Source of the DNA: Whitmania pigra
Taxonomy: Eukaryota > Annelida > Clitellata > Hirudinida > Haemopidae
Length of the DNA: 64,000 bases
Direction: 5' to 3'
Assembly (NCBI GenBank): GCA_021613335.1
Contig: JAJTWR010000044.1
Location: forward strand, 1,067,501-1,131,500
Part shown: positions 31,302-41,829 of the stretch, piece after piece
Position numbering within the stretch: the stretch's first letter is position 1
Layout of the letters: each line of letters opens with the position of its first letter
Position numbers and translations under genes: made by a program
The notes under the pieces: model-generated
What the model saw: only the letters and a program-made list of their open reading frames with translations
What the model was told of the DNA's origin: nothing
Database searches by the model: none

Positions 31302-34300
31302 TCACTTGTTGACAGGAGATGTCTTCGTTAAGGTCCTCTTTGCCTGACCAAGTTCAATTTGCTGCGCGTTTGAGCCAAATTGCAGAGTGCTCAATGTTTC
31401 TGGTAAATTGTTGGGATCGGGGCTCACCATTATGAACAAACACGCCTTCAAAATCACACAACTTTAGTCATTAGTCAAAATAACTATTGTGGATAATTTA
31501 TTTAACATTTATCTAATAGATGATATCACCTTGGCGTCGCCCCCTAGTGAAGGCTGTAAAATGTGAGTGAGCTTGCTATTTCTATATGGAATGTGGAGTT
31601 GAGCCGTCTTTAAAGCATTAAAAACCTGAAAATGAAATAATTAATCCACCTACATCTTTGGAATTTAATACCCTCCGTGTGCTTTAGCTGTTTATTAATA
31701 ACATCAACGATGTTAAAGCGGAACACATTGCTTTTCTCTTAAATTAAATCCAGATTAGTTATTTTTGAAGGTGTGAGTAGCTATATTTTTTTTTTATTAA
31801 TTTGGAGCAATATTGAAATTCACTTGTCCGAGAGAAGTCAATGATTTATTGATGGCAGAAGCCTCCACGAGCCTTTGACCAGTTGCTTCAGACTTGTTAA
31901 CCCTTTCTGATCCTGCCAAATCACAAAGGGTCAAAGAGCCCACAGAACACGTTCCCGTGCTTTTGTCTTCTCCGGTGACGGTGACTTTAAAGACCAAATG
32001 AGAACGCGAGCTGACAATTAATAATAATAATAATAGCTTATTTAATTTTGAAGTAATGATCCATTGCAACCTTTTTTAACAACTTTCCAATTTGAATAAA
32101 TAATTAAAGGTTAGCTGTTGAGGAGGTTCAAAACTCAAAAAGCCGCTCGATGGAGATGTTGTTTGAGGAGAAACTTAAAGTATGACACATGCACTTAAAG
32201 CACCGATAATTCCAAATCAGCCAAAATAAATGGAATGACAGAAATTAGATCAACATCCAACCTTTGAGAATTCATTTTTGTGGCTGCTACTGTTCTGTTT
32301 TTCTCTCCAAATTCCATAATTTTGTTGATATCTTCAATAGAACGAACTTCTTTTTCGTTGACTCCATGCAAGTTGATCTTATTTCCTTGAGCTCGGATTT
32401 CCACGACCGATACATTTGAGCTGAGAAGGTCGTGTATAGTTTCATTATAAATCTCCAGCATGGAAACCTTTGTGAGAAACACAAATAAGTATCAAATGTA
32501 TAAAATTTAGAATAAAACACTTTGAAAATTAAGAAATGATTAAATTTAAAATTGTTTTTCTTCATTGGCAGTTGCCGTCTTAATGCATATTTATGGATAC
32601 TCAATTTTTTTATCTGACCTTCAAGGTATATGACAAATTCTGTCTGGATTGGCAGATCCTCAGTAATTCTCTCAGAGACCTTTGTCAGTAAATGATTTCG
32701 AATTAATAATAATCAAATATTGTTAACTAGGAATACTGCAATATAGTAACTAGTATTGCTTAATAAATAAGTAAAAGTAAACAAAGGTAACTGCAACCTG
32801 ACATTAACCCCTGGGTCGTCTTCAGGACCCTGCATTGTGTAGGTTTTGCCGGAGCCTGTTTGCCCGTAAGCCAAAATGCAGACGTTGTAGCCATCAACGC
32901 ATGAGGTTATTATCGCTTTGGCTTCTTCGAAAACCTCAAATTATAAGCATCAACAGTAGATATAAGCAGGGACGTAATTTGGATGGGAGGGGGTGGAGGA
33001 CTACATGCAAACAAAGGTCATCTCATGTGTTATGAGGGTTCGCCCCTTCCTTTAATGTTGACTATAAGCAAAAAAAAGTTTGTTTCCTCAAGCTCTGCGA
33101 GGGTTTGCCCCATTGGAAAAAGCTGAAATAACGTCCATGGCTATAAGTAAATTTCAATTTTAAAATACATGTATATCTTTGCTTATAAAATTTATATAAA
33201 ATTTCAATTTTGTTTGTTTTTAAGCCTTTCTCAACTGACAGTGTCATAATAAGCAACTTTGTCTCAAATTAATCAAACAGAGCAGCAATGGCAATATCTT
33301 AATTAGGGACGTCATTTCAGCTTTTTCCAGGGGAGAACACCTTCGCTTTGCTTGACGCGATTACCTTTTTTTCACCAAATTCCACTCTCAATATATTTGT
33401 ATTTTTTTATTTGTATTTAACCGATTTTTTGAGTTCCTTATGCATCCGAACAGGATGTGAGGGCACTTTTTTTTTCGATCAACCATTTGTATTATTTTGC
33501 TCTTTTATATATAAAATCTCACCTCTTCCTGAGTAGAATTTGTTCCGAAGACCTTATTAAAATTAAAGATTTTGTTAGAATTCGGAGCAATTATTTCCAT
33601 TTCAGAAGGAAATTTTAGACAACAGGCGGCTCGGTTATCTCGTCTGCACCTACAAAACACCCTAATGTTTCCTTTCAGTTCTTGCAGCTGGAAAATAAGA
33701 ATATTGTTAAACTATTACATATTTTAAAAAAAATATTTAAGTGGAATTTAAAGTGGAAACCAAACCTGGTTATATAAAAGTTTCCTCTGCAGAGTTTCTT
33801 TCCTGTAAAGCGTTTTCATATTTGCGAGCTCCTCTGACAGATCTAAGTCGCATAGTTTCAATTGTGACACTTTACAAAAGACCTTTACGAATGATTTATC
33901 AACTGTTGTGAGTAAGGCTACTCTGGAATCAAGAATCGTACCTCAGACAATCTTCCGCTCAATTCCTTCATCAAGGTGTCGAAATCGTCTGCTATCTGCA
34001 ACTGATTCTTACGAAGCATTTTAACCAAAGATTCTAAGTTTACCAGTGTTGCTTTATCAACTTTGCAACTTCCCTTTTAAAGATGTGAATTATTGAACAT
34101 ATTCAGATATTCGGGTTTGTGCTTTTTCACGTGAAGTATTAGACATTTATATACCTTCTTATTTATGGCTGTCTTTGGTCTGCTTTTGTGCAAGGTCTCA
34201 TACTTCACTTGAAGAGTTTGATGCTGAGCTTTCAGATTAACCAACGCTTCTTGCAAAGCACAAACCTTTATTTTAGTTAAACTTTAGTGTTGAACTAAAA

Positions 34301-36369
34301 TTCAATTCAATATAGCTCACGACCTAGATTTACAATATAAACATATTGGAAATATAAAATGTATTTGGCACATTGAGACAAAAGACCTTCTTGACTTTAG
34401 CCTCGTAACACGTTAATTAATTGTATATCTAAGAAGATCGGCTTATGTATAAAAACCACTCCACTTCCTTGATTATTTTTGGTTTGCGCCATCAGAAATT
34501 TTTAGGTTCAATCATTTTGAATCCTACACAATTTAAAATTCTCTCAGAGGAGCAGTGCAACCAAGATGATACCTTAGCATCTGTTCGAACTCACGAAATA
34601 AACTATTATGGGTGAAAAATTCCATTCCAAATCCAAGTTCAGAAGCGCCTTACTTGTATTTCAGCTTCTTCTTTCAAACTTTTCTCCTCGTTTAATATTT
34701 GCCTTTGTTTAACAAGATTTTCTTCCTTGAAATGTTGTATTTGCCCTAAGTATTTATCATGCTATTTCTTCTTAACTTATTAAAATTTAATAATTAAAAC
34801 TCTACCATTGAACAGAGCTTCGAATTAAGTTGTTCCAGTAAATTTTCAGAATTCCCACTCCTTCTGCTGCCTTTGTACCAAGTGCCTGTTAACAGAATGA
34901 TGTGGAAACAATCAGACAACAAAAACATGCGAACTCACTCATGTCTCCCCAGGCAAAGAAGGTTGAGATACAGAGATCTGAGTTATAGTTATGGTTTCTC
35001 AATGAGGCCAAAATATCATACTCGTCATCCCAGTCTGGAAGAGTTTCCTGCATGGTTTACTGCTTATTAGTCGTCACTTTTCTTTCATCGATGTGTAAGA
35101 CAAGCATAAAATGCTCGCTACAAGCTTGACATTGACGGCCATTAAAGTCAAATGATTACGGCTAGTCTTTAATATTTGTACTCTCGCCTTTAATTCATTA
35201 GGATAATAAACTTTAGTCATAATAAACTTGGTAATTTTTTCTGAATACCAGGCGATTTTACTCTGCAACTCGGTTCGGTTGTTTAAAATACCCGAACGCC
35301 AGTTATTTACTAACGAGATTAAGTTTTAACATTATCGATTATTCCGATAAGTAATAAGAATAGTCTATTACACACCTAAACATTAGGGTTAATAGGTAGA
35401 TCACTAGTATACATTTGAATTTAATTATTTACTAATGAAAGATCATTTAATACTTTTTTTTATGATGGATCTGCATGAAAACATGTACTTTCAAATGTTT
35501 TATGGAAGTATATACAACCTGAATTGGCTTCATGAGGTTCTTTGTGGTCGTCGATAAGAGTTCCCAAGACATAGGAAGCCTTACCCAGGCTCCTAAATTT
35601 TCGTCGAAATAAGAATGAACATACTGTTTTTCCTAAGTTGAAAGTTAATTTCAGCAAAAAGACTTTTTGCATCATGATATATTTTATATATTGATGATAT
35701 CATTTACAGTTGTTAAATACCTCGGTCATGTAAGTTTGAAGCCTTCCTTTTGTGGGATGATTTATGAAACCAGATTTATCATCTTCTGAACTGCTTTTCT
35801 CATTACTTGTTGACGTTCTCTCTTCCTTAAAGGGAAACAATAATAATACTTTGTAATATATTAATTACAATTTTATACTATTAAAAAAAATTGTTCTTGT
35901 GCCATAAACTTGGAATCTTCCGTTACAAGCAAGCCCTCATTGTACCATTTTTTTGGAAAATTGTATTTCTCCTACAACGAACATCATTTCATACAATTAA
36001 TAATCTGCATTTTTCCTTGCTTAATTTTATTTTTTAATTTTTAATAAAGTATCACCTTCGTCGACATATTGAGAACGTATCTTTCACCGGATTGGTACAT
36101 GCAAGCATATGTTTCTCCATTCTGATGATAAAAAGTCTCCCAAATTATTTCATCGGTGTCCTGCACAATTTTATGTAGAAGCAATTCAGAATGAAGTTAA
36201 AATAATCTTATTGTAAATCTACAGCTTTAGCAATTCAATAGATAAAACTTTTTACTTCATATTGTGGGGCTTCGAATTTGGTTTTCCTGGTTGAATCGGC
36301 GAGAGGCTCTTCATTGTCTTTGTCCTTTTTCTCAAAGGAATTTTTTGTCGAGCTTGACGAACTGCCCAT
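31302..36369 (-). CDS. Kinesin-14 (C-terminal motor kinesin; KIFC1/KIF25-like)
   Basis: A minus-end-directed microtubule motor of the kinesin-14 family. The start ATG at 36369 gives [21 protein letters not shown]-terminal exons (about 36369-36257, 36162-36057, 35970-35908, 35826-35722, 35049-34940, 34885-34805) encode an acidic and aromatic region I do not recognise ([35 protein letters not shown]). Coiled-coil exons follow (about 34750-34655, 34268-34157, 34076-33945, 33880-33767). The motor begins with the kinesin-14 neck [13 protein letters not shown] (33690-33527), then the P-loop [13 protein letters not shown] (about 32937-32808), [12 protein letters not shown] (32470-32263), switch I SSRSH and switch II DLAGSE (about 32010-31826), [12 protein letters not shown] (31626-31543) and the end TKTSPVNK at 31302. 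Nucleotide-binding motifs are intact, except that the usual R-V-R-P reads R-C-R-R. The motor's C-terminal position and neck define the family; the subfamily is uncertain. Confidence 0.92.
32968..33141. repeat. MITE-like repeat (GGGACGT...ends) in kinesin intron
   Basis: The left end GCAGGGACGTAATTTGGATG and the right end AGCTGAAATAACGTCCATGG form a partial inverted repeat. Inside are a G-rich stretch and AGCTCTGCGAGGGTTTGCCCC. A second fragment of the family starts at 33307 (GGGACGTCATTTCAGCTTTT) and a third lies at 41030-41175. Confidence 0.65.
33305..33340 (+). repeat. Fragment of the GGGACGT repeat in kinesin intron
   Basis: Short terminal fragment (AGGGACGTCATTTCAGCTTT then CCAGGGG) that matches the inverted right end of the repeat at 32968-33141. 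Confidence 0.55.
34551..34664. repeat. Second copy of the 30931 repeat, at a kinesin exon edge
   Basis: It matches 30931-31035. Its right end includes TATTTCAG, which on the minus strand is the end of the coding exon SLKEEAEIQ with the donor GTAAGG. The direction of copying cannot be decided from two copies. Confidence 0.85.
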
Positions 36370-37420
36370 GACTAAATTAAGGATTTTCAAATATCAAATT
36401 TGCCGTTGGACCACAATTACTTTTTATTGGGTATTTCACGACGAAACAGTCAATGAAAAATAATTCAGGTAAATTATCGTGACGTTATGGTCAGATGTTT
36501 CTTACTTGGCAATCTGCAGAATTAATTACGACAATACAATGAGTGGCAACGCTGCTACTTGGAAATGGCAGTGCATGTGTTTCTACGTCGCTATGGTGAT
36601 TCCACCTCCCTGAAGGAACAAGGAACAAAAGGTCAACAAAATTGTTTATTCAAACAAAATTGTTATTACTGTTGTTATTCGAATCCGAATGACATTCATT
36701 TTTAGTTTTAGGTCATTTACACACTTAGGCGTGCTTTATTATAATAAAATATCAAGATGAGGGATAATACAAATGGCAAAAGATTCTAAAAGTATTTTGA
36801 AGTTAAATGGCATTTTCGAATTTAATCCATGAGAGAAGTATGACAATGATGTGTAGTATAGTGATGATGTCTAAAAATTAATAATTAACATTTAGAGAAA
36901 GTAAAGAATAGGAGATCAATAACGAGAAGTCTTTAGATTTGTTTGGAGATCCAGTTAATTAGAGGCTCTCAGGCCAAATTATAAGCTCGACGAGAGACGC
37001 TGGATGGCATCGACGCCCATCGACGTTAGGTTGTTCCGCACGTATGGAATGCATTATCCCTTTCAGTCGTGTTTCACATTCATTTAGAAGTCTCCCTCAG
37101 TTTTGAGGTCTTAAAGCTTTGTTGAAACGCTACTTAAGCTATTAACGGTGTTATTTTTAAATAGTATTTAAGTTAAATTTAATAAAAATCTACTTTTGTG
37201 ACATTAATTATTAATTACTAATTTGATGTCTAACAGGTTACTAGTCCTCGCGATATGGTTACCAAGGATACTGAAGGACCAGTAAACAAATTCGTGAAGT
37301 GGTTCCTTTCGGCTGCTATGCTTGAAATTTAAAAGTTTCACGACTAACTTATTGAAACTGAAAGGATCTGGAATTATTATTGAAGTGCAAAATAGATTAT
37401 CCTAGAGTGAATTTGCTCTC
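36370..37420. promoter_or_regulatory. Divergent region kinesin-14 / radial spoke gene, with a LINE relic
   Basis: About 1 kb separates the two start codons and must hold both promoters. I see no clear core promoter element. The middle part carries a probable retrotransposon tail (see 36985-37140). Confidence 0.5.
36985..37140 (+). pseudogene. Possible LINE reverse-transcriptase C-terminal relic
   Basis: Plus-strand frames read VPHVWNALSLSVV, then (frameshifted) HSFRSLPQF and LKALLKRYLS. The order W-N-A-L-[P/S]...S-[FL]..FK..LK.YL is the usual end of non-LTR retrotransposon polyproteins. Less AT-rich than its surroundings. Short and broken, so this call is tentative. Confidence 0.4.
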
Positions 37421-40328
37421 ATGGCTTCGGGTCTTTCGGAATTTGAGTTTAAGGATTCGTTTTTCAAAAAAGTAGATGAAAGGGAAATAGAGGAAAGCCA
37501 AGGCGAAGAAGAAGAGGAAGATGCGGAAGAAGAAAGAGATGAAGAGTTACTCGAGTTAATTGAAGGCGAAGATGAACTTCAAAACGCAAAAGCTTATCTT
37601 TCAAAGAATAAGATGTTAATGTCGTTTTTTTTAGCATTTACATTGTTCTTAATAATACAAGTTAGTAAGCTAATTAAGTAGTACTTTAACAAGTTCAAAA
37701 TATGAGTCTAAGTGTATCTGTTCAATCTTAGTTGACTATATGAAGCTCTTGGTTGATTCAGCTTTATTTATTTCAATATATTAATTACAAATAATTAAAA
37801 AATAACTAATGACAAATAATTTAAATGCTATTAATTAATTGCCTGATAAAAATATGAATCAGATTAATCATGATTACATCAGCTTAATTCTTCATATGGC
37901 TCAGGTATGATCATCTGGCAAAAGTGTTAATCAATATTTTTGATTATCGACCTCGAGAGGCTGTGGATATTTTTGAGGCTTTGAGTCTTGAAGCCAAGAA
38001 AAAAATGTCCTCTGAATCTGACGAATCACTGTCACAATCTGAAGTTGATACTCAAACGACTCTTGCACAGATTCAGAAGAAAATCTTTAAGGTGACTCCT
38101 AGTGTAATTTTCAAAAATTTTGAAAATTCTAATATGTTCAAAATAAAATTATTTTAGATTCCAGAAAAAGAGGAAGAGGCAGAGGAAGAAGAAGGGCAGG
38201 CTCAAATTGGAGATCTAATGGCAAGCAGTTACTATTTTGAACAAGCAGGAGCTGGATTGAGCAAGGAAGAGCTGTTCAAGATTTTTCTTGCTGTGAAGAG
38301 TCTCATTGCTGAGAAATCAGTCCAAGGTGCCAGGTTTTGGGGAAAGATTTTTGGTTTAGAGCAAAATTATATCATCATTGAGGCAGATAGTGGTGAAGGT
38401 GAAGAAGAAGATGAGGAAGAAGAGGAAGAGGCTGAGGAAGAACAGGTTGATGTTTTTTAATGTTGAAATATGATTCGATTACAATAGAAAGCATAATTAA
38501 TGCATGGTTAGAAGTGTGACTCGACTCAAAGTATTGGAGTGACATTGACTTTGCTCACAAGATAGATATGAATAGTTTCAACGGTTTCAAGAATGGTTTC
38601 GAGCGTTTTATTGTAAAATCATGTTATTCTAGAATTTGATTTAAGAGAAATTATGAAATGAAGAGATTTATTTTTTATCTCGAATGGTAGCACAAATTAA
38701 AAAATGATTCCATGTATCCATTTTATTAAATTATTTATTGCATTTTAATAAAATAGTGTGCACTTTAATTTCATTTTGTTTTAAAATTCTAGCAGGAAGT
38801 AGTAGAAATTGAAGAGGAAGGCGAAGAAGAAGGTAAGAGCGATTATCAGATGTGTCTGAGTTGTTAATGAAGGATTCAGGGATCAAAATTTTACAACTTT
38901 AGAGGAGATACCACTACCAAAAATAACTTACAAACCACCACCTGAGGTGCCTGCAGAAGAGCCTGGAATAGGTGCAAACAAAAAGGTTTATTATGTTTGC
39001 AATGATCCAGGCAAATTCTGGACCAAACTGCCAAATGTTACTCCAAAGGAGATAAGCACTGCACAAAAGATCACCAAAATGTTTAGTGGAAGACTGGATG
39101 CACCTGTAAGTACCATTTGTAATGCAAGCAATTTGTCATTTATTATTTAAACTAATGTCAAAACTGGTTAGGAATGTTTTAATTATTTGTTTCATTTAAA
39201 TGTGTTTATTTATTTAAGGTATAACTGGATGATCCATGCATTAAAATGTTATGTTTTACAATATTTTAATTTTGGAAAATGATGCGAATATCTTAAAAGA
39301 ATGCACGTAAATATCCAAAAAGCCTCATTAGCATAGATGACTTGATGGCCAAACATTGTCTTTTGACAGGTCATAAGCTACCCTCCTTTTCCGGGAAATG
39401 AAATAAATTACTTAAGAGCTCAGATTGCTCGGATTTCAGCAGCCACTCACATCAGTCCTTTAGATTACTATATGTCGGGAGAAAGTGAAGAAGAGATGCC
39501 TGGAGAGATAACAAAAAATCCTGATTATGAACCCCCATCCATGAAGGATCTTTTCAAAATGTCTCTTAGTGGTTGGGTACATCATGTAGAATACATTCTA
39601 CCTCAGGTAAATTAGAATCATACTCGTTGTCTATTGATTGAGTGGAATTAAATGTGTTTTAGTGTAGTTACATTTATTATTGCAATAACAAGGGCCGTTG
39701 TTCCTGGTGGAATCCAATGGGAGAAGCAGAGGAAGAAGAGGAAGAGGAGGAGGAGGAAGAAGTGACAAAAGAACGAACAAAGCCTGTGCCAGAAGTTGGT
39801 CCTCCACTTCTGACATCTCTGAGTGAAGACAATAAAATTCATGGCCTAGCACCATGGACAATAGAACTTCCCTCCCTCGTTTCACCCAATGAAGGCGTTG
39901 TTGCGGTCCATTCAAATTTGTGGGTTGGAGCACACGCTATATTTACCGGAGAGTAAGTAGCTTTTTTTGGTGATTTTCCCATTATTTTGTTTTTTTATTG
40001 CACTGGTTGTCTTTGTTGAACCAGGTCATATGAAAACATTTATATTGGATGGGGAGTCAAAAACTCCATTCATGGTTATAATCCTTCCATGCCCATCTTT
40101 CTGGCCACAGAGTATGCTGATGGACCAGATCTAGTCGAAATAAATGATCCAACAGTTGAAGAAGAATTTCCAAAGGAAATGGATGAAAATGAGGAGGAAG
40201 AGGAGGAGGAGGAGGAGGGAGAAGATGATGAGGAGGAGGAACTAGAAGGAGATGAGGGGGATGAAGTTGGAGATGAAGAAGGTGAGGACAAAGATGAAGG
40301 TGAAGATAAAGATACTGATGAAAACTAA
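37421..40328 (+). CDS. RSPH4A: Radial spoke head protein, RSPH4A/RSPH6A (RSP4/6) family
   Basis: A component of the radial spoke head in motile 9+2 cilia, which relays central-pair signals to dynein arms. Eight exons: 37421-37614, 37905-38091, 38158-38445, about 38796-38832, 38903-39104, 39369-39605, about 39689-39951 and 40024-40328. Family landmarks are AKAYLSKN followed by [81 protein letters not shown]; and [21 protein letters not shown]. The exon 1 donor (AT|GTTAAT) was chosen to keep frame with YDHL. It has long Glu/Asp runs at the N-terminus, in exons 3, 4 and 7, and a 60-residue acidic tail. Vertebrates have two paralogues, and which one corresponds cannot be told here. AATAAA at 40575-40580 may be the polyadenylation signal. 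Confidence 0.95.
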
Positions 40329-40914
40329 GTGATTACTTCAATTTGGTGCTTATACAAAAATTACATTATGCTCAATTTCAATAACAGACTTACTTGATTT
40401 TGGTTTAATTAGAGTATATCCAATTGATTTCTTTGTTCTCAGTACTTATTTTATTAAGAATCTGAAAAAATTAAGAATGTCTGAAAAATGAAAAAATCAA
40501 ATAATTTGTAAATTTTACAAAATGCACTAAATTACAAATGTTTTATGCAAACCTTGAGCCTTTAATTCACTACAAATAAATTAAAGTTAAGTTAAAAAAA
40601 GTCAAAAATTTTTTGCTATATTCAATTGGTTTCAAACGTGGAAGCCAAAGGTTGTACTGTAGGATTCCATAAGTATTATTTCTATTGATAGATGCTACAA
40701 TATGTGATTGATCAACATTAGTTCATTAGCTATGAAATGTGTATTAATATATCATATACATAAACAGATGATGGTAAAGTAAGCAATACTTGTAGAGCTG
40801 CCAACTTAGATCTTGATGCCATTTTGATGAAAACCTCATCAACTAGTTGAGACCCATTTCCAGAATTTCTGTATTTAGCCCATTTTTGAAGTATTTTTCA
40901 GTGCCTTGTGGATG
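40329..40914. other. Convergent intergenic DNA after the radial spoke gene
   Basis: AT-rich; holds the presumed 3' untranslated region of the radial spoke gene and an AATAAA at 40575-40580. I see no other feature. Confidence 0.5.
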
Positions 40915-41030
40915 TGAAGACACTTCTTAATCGATCCGCCTTTTATACAGCACCCCTTCCCTAGCAGTAAAGGTTGGGTTGGGAACACGACACATAACAG
41001 CTGTTGTTATCATCAAGTGCATGCCCCACT
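40915..41030 (-). repeat. SINE copy (diverged, minus orientation)
   Basis: Read on the minus strand it has the family order GGGGCATGCACTTGATGATA, then ACAGCTGTTATGTGTCGTGTT and CCCAACC, then CTAGGGAAGGGGTGCTGTATA. It matches the head and middle of the SINE at 42640-42824 and lacks its 3' module. Confidence 0.75.
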
Positions 41031-41178
41031 TGATTTTAGACTAGACCCAAAAAAAAGGTCATCCCCTCCCCCCTGAATTTTGGCTAGGGATAAAAAAAGG
41101 TAGATTTTTCAAGTTGTGCAAGGGTTTGCTTCTCCCCTACCCCTTATATAGCTGAAATTACGTTCCTGCTCCAAGGTT
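41031..41178 (-). repeat. GGGACGT repeat fragment
   Basis: On the minus strand it reads AGGAACGTAATTTCAGCTAT, then AAGCAAACCCTTGCACAACT, matching the right half of the repeat at 32968-33141. It sits next to the SINE copy. Confidence 0.6.
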
Positions 41179-41829
41179 GTTGGGATAGTGACCAAGCAGA
41201 GCAAAAACAAACCTTGAAAAAGCCCACTCTAAAGATTGGGGTACGACATGTGGCTATCTAGACCCATTACCTAATCTTGGATTGAAACAGAAACAGTTCC
41301 AAAGACATGGTGGCAGCAAAGCAACTGCTTGAATTAAAACTCAAGTAAACTTATTAGCTCTTCTAGAGAAACCTTGCCCCCCTTTACAATACATCCGATC
41401 TGCAAGTCACATCATGATTTCAAGTTTTATGGACCTTTTCAACCAGCCTGCCATAAAAACAATTTTAAATAAAAAAATGCCTTCTAGCTACAAGTCTTAA
41501 GTGCTCTTGTAGCTTGCACTGACAAAACATGGCTTAAGAGATAATGATGTATTTGATCATGATCAAACATTTCATAATTTAAAAACAAATGGTTGATACT
41601 GTCTGGTCATGTTCATAAGGAATGCAAGATAAACTTCGTCATTTTATGAAGTTTCCATAAGATAACTGCATCTTATTTACAATACAAGTTTTCTTTTCCT
41701 GTTAAATGGCACTTAAAATCAAAAAAATTTTGGCAGTCCAAATAACAACTGTCAAACAACTTTTACTCATAAACACAGAAAGTTTAAAGTTAGCATAATT
41801 AAAACCAGTCATGCATTTCCACATAAAGA
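41179..41829. other. Intergenic or 3' untranslated DNA downstream of PKMYT1
   Basis: AT-rich with no coding exon. It probably contains the 3' untranslated region of the minus-strand Myt1 gene. I see nothing else in it. Confidence 0.4.

Noticed and set aside
40076..40291. Serine-rich minus-strand open frame
   Set aside because: It is the reverse complement of the GAA/GAG repeats of the radial spoke exon, which is clearly the coding strand.
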